Below are positions 52,554-60,958 of a stretch of DNA of 64,000 bases, piece by piece. Positions within the stretch are counted from its first letter, which is position 1, and every line of letters starts with the position of its first letter. Position numbers and translations under genes: made by a program. The stretch is from Pseudomonadota bacterium (GTDB taxonomy: Bacteria; Pseudomonadota; Alphaproteobacteria; Rhizobiales; Xanthobacteraceae): assembly GCA_023387735.1 (NCBI GenBank), contig JAEWHP010000017.1, positions 39,538 to 103,537 on the forward strand. The letters are read 5' to 3'. The notes below the pieces were generated by a model that ran no database searches, was not told where the DNA came from, and saw only the letters and a program-made list of their open reading frames with translations.

Positions 52554-52853
52554 CTAGACAGGACCGCAAGCGCAGCAGGTGATCAGGCCGTCGTCTGCAA
52601 TGTCGAGCAACGTCTCACCGATCTTCCCGCTGCTGGTTCGGTAACTGACCACCAGGGCCTCACCGTCAACCTGCAAATCGACCAGTTCGAGCGCGGGGTT
52701 TTCGGTGAATCGCTGTCGCCAATAGGCTGCGATACCTTCCTGACCAGAGACGGCGTTGCTACTTTCGCAAGCGCAGTCGATCACAGCGTCGGGGCTGAAC
52801 ATTCCAACGATCTGGTCGAGCCGTTCAGCGCGGTACGCATCCAACCAATCCAC
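52554..52853 (-). CDS. SnoaL-like/NTF2-like family protein
   Basis: 99 residues from a GTG at 52853. The pattern WLDAYRAERLDQIVGMFSPDAVIDC, GIAAYWRQRFTENPALELVDL and VVSYRTSSGKIGETLLDI is a SnoaL/NTF2 cone fold. It ends with the unusual CCACGPV, and has a cysteine-rich start CACESSNA, so a metal or redox role is possible. Ligand unknown. Confidence 0.8.
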   Translation of the reverse strand: MDWLDAYRAERLDQIVGMFSPDAVIDCACESSNAVSGQEGIAAYWRQRFTENPALELVDLQVDGEALVVSYRTSSGKIGETLLDIADDGLITCCACGPV

Positions 52854-52997
52854 CGCGACGGCCTCGGGTCACAGGCGATCATTGCCTACCTACGTGCCAT
52901 TGATCAGTCTAGATAGAACCATCAACGTGAATGTTATCTGAACGCCAGTGGCGGGACAAGCCCTTGATTCGTGTCTATACGTTCATTGGAGGTACAC

Positions 52998-53492
52998 ATG
53001 GCACCAACACAACAACAAGAATGGAAGCGCCCTGGATCGCCCATTGAAAGAAGGGGCCGCGGCAAAGCAAACCCGAAGTACAAGCGCCGTTCACGCCAGC
53101 CGTGGAGCGACAAGGAAGTGAAGCAACTGCGCTCGCTTGCCAAGGCCAATACGCCTACCGGCGTGATCAGCCTCAAGATGGAGCGTCCCCCGGCGTCGAT
53201 CGCGAGCAAGGCGCAGCGCGAGGGGAGCTCTCTGCGACCGACGAATCCGCCCACCCTTACCACCGGCGCAAGACTTCAAAGACAGGTTGGCGTTAATGTT
53301 GATCAGACGGTTCTTGGATGGCCTGCCCTCGGTCCGCTGTTCGAGACGCCTGCGCGAACGCACTCACAGGGCATCCCCGCTCCGCACTGGCAACCGAACT
53401 CTGCGCTGAATGCTTGCTTTGGATGGTTCTCGCACACCCAACCGATGCCGAGACAGACCTCACAGTCGGGACCAATCATTGAATTAGCCTGA
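52998..53492 (+). CDS. SANT/Myb-like small DNA-binding protein, probably frameshifted at its end
   Basis: The ATG at 52998 follows GGAGG by five bases. The basic start is followed by RQPWSDKEVKQLRSLAKANTPTGVISLKMERPPASIASKAQ, a SANT/Myb-like helix-turn-helix seen in small Bradyrhizobium proteins. After LRPTN (about 53255) the frame becomes unstructured and runs to 53492; a neighbouring frame gives ESAHPYHRRKTSKTGWR and a stop near 53296, more like a natural end. A one-base indel is suspected. Confidence 0.6.
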   Translation: MAPTQQQEWKRPGSPIERRGRGKANPKYKRRSRQPWSDKEVKQLRSLAKANTPTGVISLKMERPPASIASKAQREGSSLRPTNPPTLTTGARLQRQVGVNVDQTVLGWPALGPLFETPARTHSQGIPAPHWQPNSALNACFGWFSHTQPMPRQTSQSGPIIELA

Positions 53493-53683
53493 TCGGACGA
53501 CGCCGGTAGGCATCGTTGCGAAGTTGGAAAGCAGGAGCCTGCGCCGTTCGCCGCGCCTTATCATGAAAGCAATGTGTCGAACAGAAATCGTGAGGCGTCG
53601 TTAGGCTCACCGAGTTCGCCTGTCCGTTGGAGAACGCTCCACGCAACGTCGAAGGAATGCTCAAATAGCTCGGTATCGGTCAT
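53476..53683 (-). pseudogene. Small conserved gene with two frameshifts
   Basis: From the ATG at 53683 the frame reads TDTELFEHSFDVAWSVLQRT, GELGEPNDASRFLFDT, then fails. The next frame gives IAFMIRRGERRRLLLSNFA, and the third DAYRRRPIRLIQ and a stop at 53476. Together they rebuild a small Bradyrhizobium protein of about 65 residues. Frameshifts fall at about 53576 and 53520. Confidence 0.7.
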
Positions 53684-53735
53684 GCAATGCTTCACCTGTT
53701 ACGACGAAGATGATGTCCACTTGACGCCGCCAGTG

Positions 53736-53924
53736 TTAGGTTGCCGACTTCTCGCCCGTTGGACTGTTCACCCGCGCTTCATTTTCAATGCGAAGCGCCC
53801 TGCGCGGTAACTCATCGCGCTTGACCCCAGCCGGAGTGCCACGCGCTTCCTTACGCAGCCGTTCTGCCCGCGCTGCCGGACTTTCATCGAAACGATAGAC
53901 GTTGGCCCGATGCTCTGGCTCCAC
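53736..53924 (-). CDS. Small conserved rhizobial hypothetical protein
   Basis: 62 residues from a GTG at 53924 preceded by AGGAG with 7-base spacing. The sequence EPEHRANVYRFDESPAARAE, then RLRKEARGTPAGVKRDELPRRALRIE, is a known-looking small rhizobial pattern, strongly charged. Function unknown. Confidence 0.68.
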   Translation of the reverse strand: MEPEHRANVYRFDESPAARAERLRKEARGTPAGVKRDELPRRALRIENEARVNSPTGEKSAT

Positions 53925-53973
53925 TTCAATACTCCTGCCCAACAGGGCTCAAAACGCAACAGCAAAACTTCCG

Positions 53974-54162
53974 TCAGTGCTTGCGGCCTAGAATCCCCAA
54001 CTCCTTGCGGACAGCGGCGGCGGAATCACCCACCTTCTCTACGGCCCTGCGCAGCATCTCACGATCGACACCCAGTGCCTTGGTCCAATACTTCACTTCG
54101 AAATCTTGGCTCATATTGATTTTGCTGCGGTCCGGTTGACTACGCTTGGTGAGACTGTCCAT
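53974..54162 (-). CDS. DUF3606 family small protein
   Basis: 62 residues from the ATG at 54162. The pattern QPDRSKINMSQDFEVKYWTKALGV, then REMLRRAVEKVGDSAAAVRKEL, is DUF3606, common in rhizobia and often stress-related by context. Upstream extension to 54327 lacks similarity. Confidence 0.9.
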   Translation of the reverse strand: MDSLTKRSQPDRSKINMSQDFEVKYWTKALGVDREMLRRAVEKVGDSAAAVRKELGILGRKH

Positions 54163-54692
54163 TGCTAAATCCTCCCGTATCATCAACGCGGACAGGAACC
54201 TCATGTTCCTGCGGAGGCGGTGGGAGGTCGCTGCTCTAAATGGGCTAGGTGATGATCGCCTGGCTGGAGAGAACCAGCCAACGCCGTTCGTCCAGAATGG
54301 TATCAAGAGAAAAGAAAGCTTCGGCACAGGACCGGGGCCAGGAGGAAACGTATCGAGAATGAACCAACCTTGTTTCAGGACTGTGTCGCTGCCTTGGAAA
54401 GTGGTATCGTGCAGCTTTCGCTGGCTCTCCGGAGACTGGGAATGTTGCGCAGAGTTCGTGAGAAGCCACGAATGAAACAGCTTGACTGATTTGTGACGTT
54501 GTTACCGTTTACTTCCGAGACAGCCCCTTGAACGAACTCGCTCACAGCAATCCCTCCCACGTGGTGTCTCGATACTCTATGTCGGTATTGAACGTTCTAC
54601 CCATGTCGCTTTGAGCTTTCTTATCGTTTGGTTGCGGTAGTGGACCTACCCCGGACATTGGCCCTAGCCCAAGGGCGGCGCTCTATGCTTTG
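54163..54692. other. Region without a supported gene
   Basis: About 530 bases between the DUF3606 gene and the cyclase remnant. Open frames on the minus strand (54245-54469 and 54375-54560) have no recognisable similarity. It should contain the DUF3606 promoter near 54180-54230; no clear element was seen. Confidence 0.45.
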
Positions 54693-55211
54693 ATGGGTCC
54701 GACGGACTACCGACCTCCGGAGGCCGTTTTGACCGACAATCGCGTTGAACGAAGTCTTGTAGCTATCTTTGCGGCTGATGTGGCTGGATATAGCCGGCTG
54801 ACCGGCTCTGACGAGGAAGCGACACACTTCCGGCTGAGGAAGCGTCTGCGTGGGCTCGCTGATCCCAAGATCAGCGAGCATCGTGGCAAGATCGTCAAGT
54901 ATACTGGCGATGGTGTGCTTGCTGAGTTCAGCAGTGTCGTAGATGCGGTGCGCTGCGCCATTGAGGTCCAGCGCGGTATGGCTGAGCAAAATGCCTTGAT
55001 GCCGCAAGTCAAGCGGATCGAATTTCGCATCGGCGTCCACGTCGGTGACATCATCATCGATGAGCATGATATCTTTGGTGATGGCGTCAACATCGCAGTG
55101 CGGCTTCATGGATCGGCGTCGTCTTTGGCCGCCGGACGATGCCCAGTGCAACGGTTTGATGCGTGTTGCAGCCGAGGCATTTTACTTCGAGGTAGCCAAA
55201 GCCCGCGTTGA
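54693..55211 (+). pseudogene. Truncated class III adenylate/guanylate cyclase domain
   Basis: The first 140 codons are a good class III cyclase start: RSLVAIFAADVAGYSRLTGSDEE, GKIVKYTGDGVLAEFSSVVDAV, RIGVHVGDIIIDEHDIFGDGVNIAVRL. The metal aspartates (in AADVAG and TGDGV) are present. Homology stops at about 55105, exactly where a remnant on the other strand begins, and the last residues are unrelated. The helices after GDGVNIA, carrying transition-state residues, and any C-terminal module such as TPR repeats are lost, so it is probably inactive. Confidence 0.75.
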
Positions 55212-55380
55212 TCGCGATCGCCTAGCGCAGGCGATGGCTGCGCCGGACCTTGAAAGCCGAGCATGCGCTTGTTCCACGCTTCGCATGCCAAGCGGTCGGC
55301 TTTCTTGCGCGCTTCGGCGGCCTGTTCTGTGGCAGCCGAACCGACGCGCCGTAGATGCTTTCTCGTGACTTGGTGGTCAT
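55100..55380 (-). pseudogene. Decayed small cysteine-rich gene, copy 1
   Basis: From the ATG at 55380 (TTKSRESIYGASVR) the family continues across frames: TEQAAEARKKADRLACEAW, then INAGFGYLEVKCLGCNTHQT, VALGIVRRPKTTPIHE. At least two frameshifts are needed. The intact family, as I recall it from rhizobia, has CLGC and a later CxxC. A second copy with the same start lies inverted at 55744. Confidence 0.65.
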
Positions 55381-55470
55381 TGCCTATCAAAGCCGGTCGT
55401 GACACCTAATGCAAATGCACCGATTACTGGCGTCGAACCGTATTCAGACCACACAACTTCGGGGGTGTCT

Positions 55471-55640
55471 TGTCCGGTCTAGACCATGCGGGTATAGACC
55501 TCCTTCCGACCCCGGTTGACATGAACCTGGATACGATAACCGTCGTACGTGATCTCATACAGCCACTACTCACCTTTCGGTGCTTTGGCCTTCAACGTGC
55601 CTAGTTGTGGCCTGAATAACTTCCAGCATGGAAATACGCC
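55471..55640 (-). pseudogene. Remnant of a LigD-type ATP-dependent DNA ligase
   Basis: The minus strand reads PQLGTLKAKAPKGE, stop, WLYEITYDGYRIQVHVNRGR, KEVYTRMV, stop. This matches the start of the ligase domain of LigD-like enzymes around motif I, normally HEIKYDGYR; the catalytic Lys is Thr here. Only about 50 codons remain with two stops. Confidence 0.65.
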
Positions 55641-55661
55641 TCGACACAACTCAAACCATAC

Positions 55662-55682
55662 AAAAAAGCCCGCCGCAGCGGG
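55662..55682 (-). terminator. Small intrinsic terminator, leftward
   Basis: CCCGC / GCGGG stem (55669-55673 with 55678-55682) and a 4-base loop, followed on the minus strand by six T (55662-55667). It would stop leftward transcripts arriving from the LysR gene side. Confidence 0.55.
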
Positions 55683-55743
55683 GAGACAATACGGCGGGAG
55701 AAGTTGGGGGAGGTGCTGGCGACTAATGCCCGCTTTGATAGGT

Positions 55744-56050
55744 AATGACCACCAAGTCACGCGAAACCATTTACGACGCGTCAGTGCGAGTTGCCGCAGA
55801 ACAGGCAGCAGAACCCCGCAGGAAGGCGACCGTTTGGCCAACATGCGCCGGCTTTCATTGATCGGCGCTGCCATCGCCGGCGCTCGTGATGCACTGAACG
55901 CTGGATTTCGGGCATCGCGAAGTGTAGTGCCTCAGCTGAATACGCGCCAGACTGTCGCGCTGAAGCATAGTCAGGCGGCTACGATGACATCGGTCCGCGA
56001 ACTGGAGCGCTGTATGCGGTGCGAGGTTGCTCATGGACGTTCGCGCTGCT
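55744..56050 (+). pseudogene. Decayed small cysteine-rich gene, copy 2 (inverted relative to copy 1)
   Basis: The ATG at 55744 opens TTKSRETIYDASVRVAAEQ, close to copy 1, then frames break; later pieces are DALNAGF, NTRQTVAL and SVRELERCMRCEVAHGR, the expected C-terminal part. DNA identity with copy 1 is easily seen in the first 110 bases. Confidence 0.65.
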
Positions 56051-56184
56051 GCGGGTCAACCGCCGTCAATGAACACTGCCACTCCGTATCACCTCCGGCC
56101 TTAGTGGCGGGCCTCCAATTCTGCCGAGACCGCTTCGGCTATGGGCCACAAGCAGACTGCAACAAGCAGCCTCTCTTCATTCGC

Positions 56185-57087
56185 TCATCGCTTTGCTGAG
56201 GCTCTTGGAAGTAACACCGACTTAAGCTCACGACTACAAAATCTGAAGACGGCATCAATGCGCGGGACCTTCCGCAGATCCTTATGAGCAAAGAGATAGA
56301 TCGGATAAGAGTGCGCGGGCGAAGCATCCAGAATGCAGACCAGATCGTCATCTTCCGCCGCATGAACCGATGGTAGGGGAGCCAGACCCGCACCTGCCTT
56401 AACAGCCAGAACTGCGCCGGGTATGTTGCCACAACGCGCGGCGACATTTGCCGGGTTCGAATGCGCTTTCATCCACCGCGCAGCGGGTACCGATTCCAAC
56501 TCGTCCGTCAGCTCGATAATCGCAAAGCGCCCAAGATCCCCGACGTGGGAGGGCCGGCCATAACGTGCGACGAAAGCGCGGCTGGCGAATACTCCCCAGG
56601 GCAGGTCGGCAATCTTCAGCCCCACTAGAGTATCGCTGCCCGCGCCGCCGCCACGGATCGCGATGTCGGCTTCCCCCTTTGCAAGGTCGGCAATTCGTTG
56701 CTCCATAACCAGCTCAACGGTAATACCAGGATGCAGCGCCTGAAACCGCTCAAGTAAGCCGGATTTGATGATGCGCTGACCGATGGTTACAAGGCTTGTC
56801 AGCCTCACGCGTCCTTGTGCTGATCCGTCGAGCGCAGCAAGCCTCCGATGCAGCGTGTACATTGCATCTTCCACTGTCGCTGCTTCCGAAAGCAACGCTT
56901 GCCCTTGCGCCGTCAGGGCATAACCGTGCGGGCTACGCTCAACTAACTGCCGTCCGATCGCCTTCTCCAGCGCGGCAATGCGGCGCTGGACTGTCGAGGA
57001 GTTGACCCCGAGCGTACGCGCGGCAGTAGCCATGCTGCCTGCACGAGCGACCGCTAAGAAATGACGAAGGTCGTTCCAGTCAAACAT
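56185..57087 (-). CDS. LysR-family transcriptional regulator
   Basis: 300 residues, usual LysR length. The winged helix-turn-helix is at the N-terminus (DWNDLRHFLAVARAGSMATAARTLGVNSSTVQRRIAALE); the effector domain follows with VRLTSLVTIGQRIIKSGLLERF and DIAIRGGGAGSDTLVGLKIAD. The ATG at 57087 is chosen; the upstream frame to 57279 covers the divergent gene. It probably regulates the divergent SnoaL-like gene at 57193. Confidence 0.93.
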   Translation of the reverse strand: MFDWNDLRHFLAVARAGSMATAARTLGVNSSTVQRRIAALEKAIGRQLVERSPHGYALTAQGQALLSEAATVEDAMYTLHRRLAALDGSAQGRVRLTSLVTIGQRIIKSGLLERFQALHPGITVELVMEQRIADLAKGEADIAIRGGGAGSDTLVGLKIADLPWGVFASRAFVARYGRPSHVGDLGRFAIIELTDELESVPAARWMKAHSNPANVAARCGNIPGAVLAVKAGAGLAPLPSVHAAEDDDLVCILDASPAHSYPIYLFAHKDLRKVPRIDAVFRFCSRELKSVLLPRASAKR

Positions 57088-57192
57088 GCGTCCTCGCAAT
57101 TCTGCGGCGGCCGTCCGCGGTTTCGCGCCTCCCCGAGCACAGAGAACGATGCTACCGCATTTATATACAATAATCTTCAGGAGGAACACGAT

Positions 57193-57690
57193 ATGCGAAG
57201 CTGGCCGATGGCGACCCGCCTTGCGGCGGCCGGAGCAACCGCGGCATTGATTGCAACGGTATACGCGCAGACAGGCCAAACAGAAGAAGCAGCTATCCGC
57301 CAGTTAATCACTGAAATGACTGACGGATTTAATCAACATGACGGCGCTGCGGCAAGCAAGATGTACCTCACGGATGCTAGACTCGTTACCGTGCGCGGCG
57401 AGGTCATGGAAGGACAAGCTGCAATTGAGAAGGGACTGACCTCGATTTTTCAGACACGAGCCCGCAACGCAACCCATCGGACAGTTGATATCCGCATCCG
57501 CTTCCTTCGCCCAGATGTTGCGTTGGCTTACGTAACCAATGAGCTGAGCGGCTTGGTCGCACCTGATGGTCAGTCGCTCCCCTCCCACCAGGAATTGAGC
57601 TTGCGCGTGGTAATCAAGGACGAAAACCGTTGGCAGGTGGCCGCCTTTCACAACACTATGGTGAGGCCCTTCGCGGCCGCCCCACGGTGA
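57193..57690 (+). CDS. Secreted SnoaL-like protein (SgcJ/EcaC/DUF4440 type)
   Basis: 165 residues. A signal peptide (TRLAAAGATAALIATVYAQ) precedes an NTF2-like domain: EEAAIRQLITEMTDGFNQHDGAAASKMYLTDARLVTV, EGQAAIEKGLTSIFQTRA, RWQVAAFHNTMVRPF. The ATG at 57193 follows CAGGAGGAACACGAT. Divergent from LysR, 105 bases apart, so likely its target. The reaction is unknown; related proteins include hydrolases and isomerases. Confidence 0.85.
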   Translation: MRSWPMATRLAAAGATAALIATVYAQTGQTEEAAIRQLITEMTDGFNQHDGAAASKMYLTDARLVTVRGEVMEGQAAIEKGLTSIFQTRARNATHRTVDIRIRFLRPDVALAYVTNELSGLVAPDGQSLPSHQELSLRVVIKDENRWQVAAFHNTMVRPFAAAPR

Positions 57691-57942
57691 CCGCGCAGGT
57701 CGCCTTGTAGCGCAACCTATGTCTGCTTCGGGTCGATTGTATTGCAATTTCGACTGATCTCGAATTCTTAGTTCAGTTGTGAGTTTCCGGCTTGACCGCC
57801 CTATTGTTTGAGCGAGTTTTCCCAAAAGTCTGGGGCAGACTGACATCGGACGCGATCTGAGCAAAAGCGCGTCATTTTCCATCCTCCTGGATGAAAGATA
57901 TTCCGGCGGAAAGATTCTAAGTTGCAGCAGCGTCCGGTATCG

Positions 57943-58263
57943 TTAGGCAACCCAGATTACTGCGGTTGCGGACAGTGTGTACAACACGATCTCGGCGGGG
58001 CTGACGGTGCCGGCGCATGAGGAAAAACCGACGAGCCAAGAGAGCATGACTCCGAGCGCCGTGACACATGCACTCGCGAGAATTCCTGCCCAAGCTGCCA
58101 CTACAGGCGTCGATGCGAGAAACACCGTTAATACCCCGGGGCTCATGTAGCCGAAGGCCCATCGCACGGCCAAGGCTACTGCGGTACTGAGAGGCCTGCG
58201 CGGATCGCGGCCCACGGCGAAGATTGTCGACTTAGCCAACGTGTGAGCCTCAGGATTTTGCAT
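57943..58263 (-). CDS. Possible small membrane protein
   Basis: About 106 residues from the ATG at 58263, with hydrophobic segments RPLSTAVALAVRWAFGYMSP, GVLTVFLASTPVVAAWAGIL and IVLYTLSATAVIWVA. No family recognised and no clear ribosome binding site. The frame extends to 58317. Reported with reserve. Confidence 0.4.
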   Translation of the reverse strand: MQNPEAHTLAKSTIFAVGRDPRRPLSTAVALAVRWAFGYMSPGVLTVFLASTPVVAAWAGILASACVTALGVMLSWLVGFSSCAGTVSPAEIVLYTLSATAVIWVA

Positions 58264-58482
58264 GGCGAAGGCTGCCGCAAGGCAAAGGCATTCTAGGTTC
58301 CGGAGCGGGAATGCCAACGAGGATTGTCCTCCAGGAGACCCTGACGGTTGCTCCTGTTTTCACCTTCGAAACAGGTGGCTCTAATGCGACGACGAAAGCC
58401 ACGAACGGTGCGCAACAGGTGATGACACGCGCCGACGCGGCTTGCCTTTCCGTTCCGAGATTACGATCCGCGCTGGTAATGA

Positions 58483-58626
58483 ATGGGCCGAGACACGGCA
58501 CTGGAGCACGAGTTGCTGACAGAGGGGATCTCGCGCCAACTTGCGGATGCAGCCGATCGCGTGTGCCCCACCGCCCTAGCGAGGCTCATGCTTGATCGGA
58601 AAGCGCTCAAAAGGCTAACATTCTGA
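58483..58626 (+). CDS. Small helical protein, or fragment, related to the 59364 gene
   Basis: 47 residues: GRDTALEHELLTEGISRQLA, then DAADRVCPTALARLMLDRKAL. The stretch HELLT-E-I-RQL-A-RVCP resembles the C-terminal third of the protein at 59364-59633 (HELLTQEIVRQLTEATERVCP). No good ribosome binding site. It could be a remnant of a larger gene. Confidence 0.4.
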   Translation: MGRDTALEHELLTEGISRQLADAADRVCPTALARLMLDRKALKRLTF

Positions 58627-58721
58627 AATCCGAAGGATCGGGCAATTTGGTTAAAAATGATGCGCGAAAAAGCAGTAGAATGTCAAGTCAACGGCCTGAT
58701 CGCGCAAACAGAGGTGATCGA

Positions 58722-59087
58722 ATGCAACGCCTGCAATATTCATCGGTTAGGACCCATACGATTTGTCGCAACCGGAAGACTTCCAGCCAATATCTGCTTG
58801 TTGCCGGTATGATCAGTCTGATCCTGTCGCCGGCGGTGGCAGCCGACGCGAATCACGGTGCAGAACTGGCGAAGCGCTGGTGCGCGTCATGTCACGTAGT
58901 CGATAGTGGACAGAAACAGGCGAGTGCAGATGCTCCTACGTTCTCTGCGATCGCGAACAAAGCTGAGTTCAGTCCCGAAAAGCTGGCGTTCTTTCTGCTA
59001 GATCCGCATCCAAAAATGCCGAGTTTTCCGTTGAGCCGAAATGAAGCGGGCGATATCGCTGCCTACGTCGTCTCTCTTCGCAAATGA
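58722..59087 (+). CDS. Small monohaem cytochrome c
   Basis: 121 residues from the ATG at 58722 preceded by GAGGTGATCGA. A signal or anchor segment (YLLVAGMISLILSPAVAAD) is followed by the haem site CASCH and a late methionine in PHPKMPSFPLSRNEAGDIAAYV. The short C-terminus is typical of small class I cytochromes of Bradyrhizobium. Partner unknown. Confidence 0.85.
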   Translation: MQRLQYSSVRTHTICRNRKTSSQYLLVAGMISLILSPAVAADANHGAELAKRWCASCHVVDSGQKQASADAPTFSAIANKAEFSPEKLAFFLLDPHPKMPSFPLSRNEAGDIAAYVVSLRK

Positions 59088-59363
59088 CGAGCCGTCGGTG
59101 TTCTCTTGAGTAAACGACGCGCGCGCAGGGTCATCCTGAGTGCCGACGGAAGACTTCCCGACTTTGATGTCGCTCAATGTCGCAATCGGCGACCATTGCA
59201 TACTCTAGCAGCAGACCCGCCCAGCGGACTCACTGTAGCTTGGCGAGCCCAACAATGGGCGAGCCGATGAGCAACTTGGCGCCCCGACCAAATGCTGAGA
59301 GAACGACGAAGAGTTTGGTCCTTCGTCGGTTTGCGATCCTTCTCCAGTCGCAAGGAGGCGATC

Positions 59364-59633
59364 ATGTCCTTTGATGCCGACAATCTAGAATCGGCCGTGC
59401 GCAACGCCCTGTTGACGACACGCGCCCTCGCCCCTTGCCCCTTCCATCCAGATGTAACGATCCGGATCGGCGATGATGCTGCGGAGACCCACGCTCTCTA
59501 TCGTGCGAGGAACCTGGTCAGAAGCGACGGCAGCGGCTGGGATCACGAATTGCTGACGCAGGAAATTGTGCGGCAACTCACCGAGGCCACCGAGCGCGTG
59601 TGCCCTCATTGTTGCGCCGAAACACACGCTTGA
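59364..59633 (+). CDS. Small cysteine-containing hypothetical protein
   Basis: 89 residues from the ATG at 59364 with AAGGAGG upstream. CPFHPDVTIRIGDD and the end ERVCPHCCAETHA may bind zinc (CPHCC). Helices lie between. Related to the small frame at 58483-58626. Function unknown. Next gene 26 bases downstream, likely one transcript. Confidence 0.7.
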   Translation: MSFDADNLESAVRNALLTTRALAPCPFHPDVTIRIGDDAAETHALYRARNLVRSDGSGWDHELLTQEIVRQLTEATERVCPHCCAETHA

Positions 59634-59658
59634 TTGGGCTTGCCAATCGAGGGAGCCC

Positions 59659-59832
59659 ATGGGTAACATCGTATTCCAATGTCCGAAGAGCGGACAATTT
59701 GTCCAACACCGGGTGGATGAAGAATCCCCCGGCGGAAGGGATTTCTATCTCCCTGTGAATTGTCCCGCCTGCGGAAGGACGCACTTCTTGAATCGAAGCA
59801 CGTACAAGCTTCTTGGACACGAAGACGAATGA
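59659..59832 (+). CDS. Small zinc-ribbon-like protein
   Basis: 57 residues from the ATG at 59659 (GAGGGAGCCC upstream). FQCPKSGQFVQHRVD and LPVNCPACGRTHFLNRS carry cysteines placed like a zinc ribbon. It resembles small proteins common in Bradyrhizobium. Function unknown. Confidence 0.72.
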   Translation: MGNIVFQCPKSGQFVQHRVDEESPGGRDFYLPVNCPACGRTHFLNRSTYKLLGHEDE

Positions 59833-59858
59833 ACTTGCCATTGGCGTTCATTCAGCAA

Positions 59859-60050
59859 TCAGCGAGCGCAACCAGGCCAATCGAGCGAAGCCTGCTGTGC
59901 TAATGCTTGCAGTACGACGACCTGTCGCTGATCGTCGGAGCTTTCGGCGTTCTCCAGATAGGCATCGGCCAGCGCCTCCGAAATCGTTTCCGCATCGCGC
60001 CCTTCGAGCGTCGCCGGAAAGTTACCGATGCCCCGCGCTTCTTCCGACAT
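59859..60050 (-). pseudogene. C-terminal fragment related to the ferritin-like protein at 50378
   Basis: The frame reads EEARGIGNFPATLEGRDAET, then ISEALADAYLENAESSDDQR, close to the tail of the ferritin-like protein (EQRDAETIAEALADAYLEEAERAGD). The di-iron helices are missing. Upstream residues (60050-60128) show no similarity. It is a remnant of a duplicate or a short stand-alone protein using the same tail. Confidence 0.6.
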
Positions 60051-60263
60051 TTGCGTCGTCGCTCGAGCGGGCCGCTTTGTCGCGCTACCTGCACTGGCTG
60101 GCCGCGATTTGCTATAGCCTTGGTGCAAGCCGTGGCGTCCACTTGTTTGTGCCGACAGTATCGGTCTCCGACCGGCCGTCTCGCTTGCCTACGGGCACGG
60201 ATATAGGCTTAAGTGTCCTGGATTGTTATTTATTTCTTTCCGCCGGATTGGGCGATTTCCCGC

Positions 60264-60470
60264 ATGACTTATGTCAACGACATTCGGGTCTATTTCAGTT
60301 GTCCGACATGCGAGGCGGTCTATAGCGCCACGCAGAAACGAAAGGCCGGCATCATCGGCCGCTTTACTTGCAAATTATGCAAAAGGACGGTGCATCGTTG
60401 GTGGGGTACTCCATACAGTTTCAAAGATTGGAGAGGACCGCTTTGCAAACCCAAGGCCACCGCCCATTGA
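60264..60470 (+). CDS. Small zinc-ribbon protein
   Basis: 68 residues from the ATG at 60264. FSCPTCEAVYSATQKRK and GRFTCKLCKRTVHRW hold two CxxC pairs, a zinc-ribbon layout. No partner. The longer frame to 60213 is possible but without a better start. Confidence 0.72.
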   Translation: MTYVNDIRVYFSCPTCEAVYSATQKRKAGIIGRFTCKLCKRTVHRWWGTPYSFKDWRGPLCKPKATAH

Positions 60471-60565
60471 ACTTTCCACGCAACCGGCCCGCCCGAGCCA
60501 ATGCATTGGCCCGTTAGCGGCTACGCAAGGCATCGGGCTCATCGCGGCGGGCTCGAGCACCTTAC

Positions 60566-60718
60566 CTAATGTAAATTTGCTGAGAAACGCTGAAGCAGTG
60601 CTTTGAGGTCGGCGGCATACTGCTCTATCATCCGCCGATGCTGCTCGATGTGATCCGCTCGTGAGGCTTTCTTCTGCATTTGCAGCTGCGTCGGGCGGCG
60701 GGCTTCCGTTTTCCTCAT
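60566..60718 (-). CDS. Small basic helical protein
   Basis: 50 residues, found by reading: RKTEARRPTQLQMQKKASRA, then DHIEQHRRMIEQYAADLKAL. Start ATG at 60718. Highly charged helices, coiled-coil-like. I recall similar small proteins from rhizobia, but no function. Support is moderate. Confidence 0.5.
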   Translation of the reverse strand: MRKTEARRPTQLQMQKKASRADHIEQHRRMIEQYAADLKALLQRFSANLH

Positions 60719-60958
60719 CGGAACCTCAAGCAGTGGAATGAGCGGACCGCCCGGAGTGCCTAGGAGCCCGAGCGGCCCATAACCTTCTCCTGAGCGGCAG
60801 GCTAAGGCTACAGGGTTGCTTCTATTAGCAGGCGAACGGATCCGCTTTGATGTGGCTCAAGGTGAGATAGTCTTCGTTAGTTTGGTTGCTAACAGGAACT
60901 GGCGGCTCGGCACGCCGTTGGCTTGGAAGGTGCGACTGAAACTGAGAGGCGCAGAATC

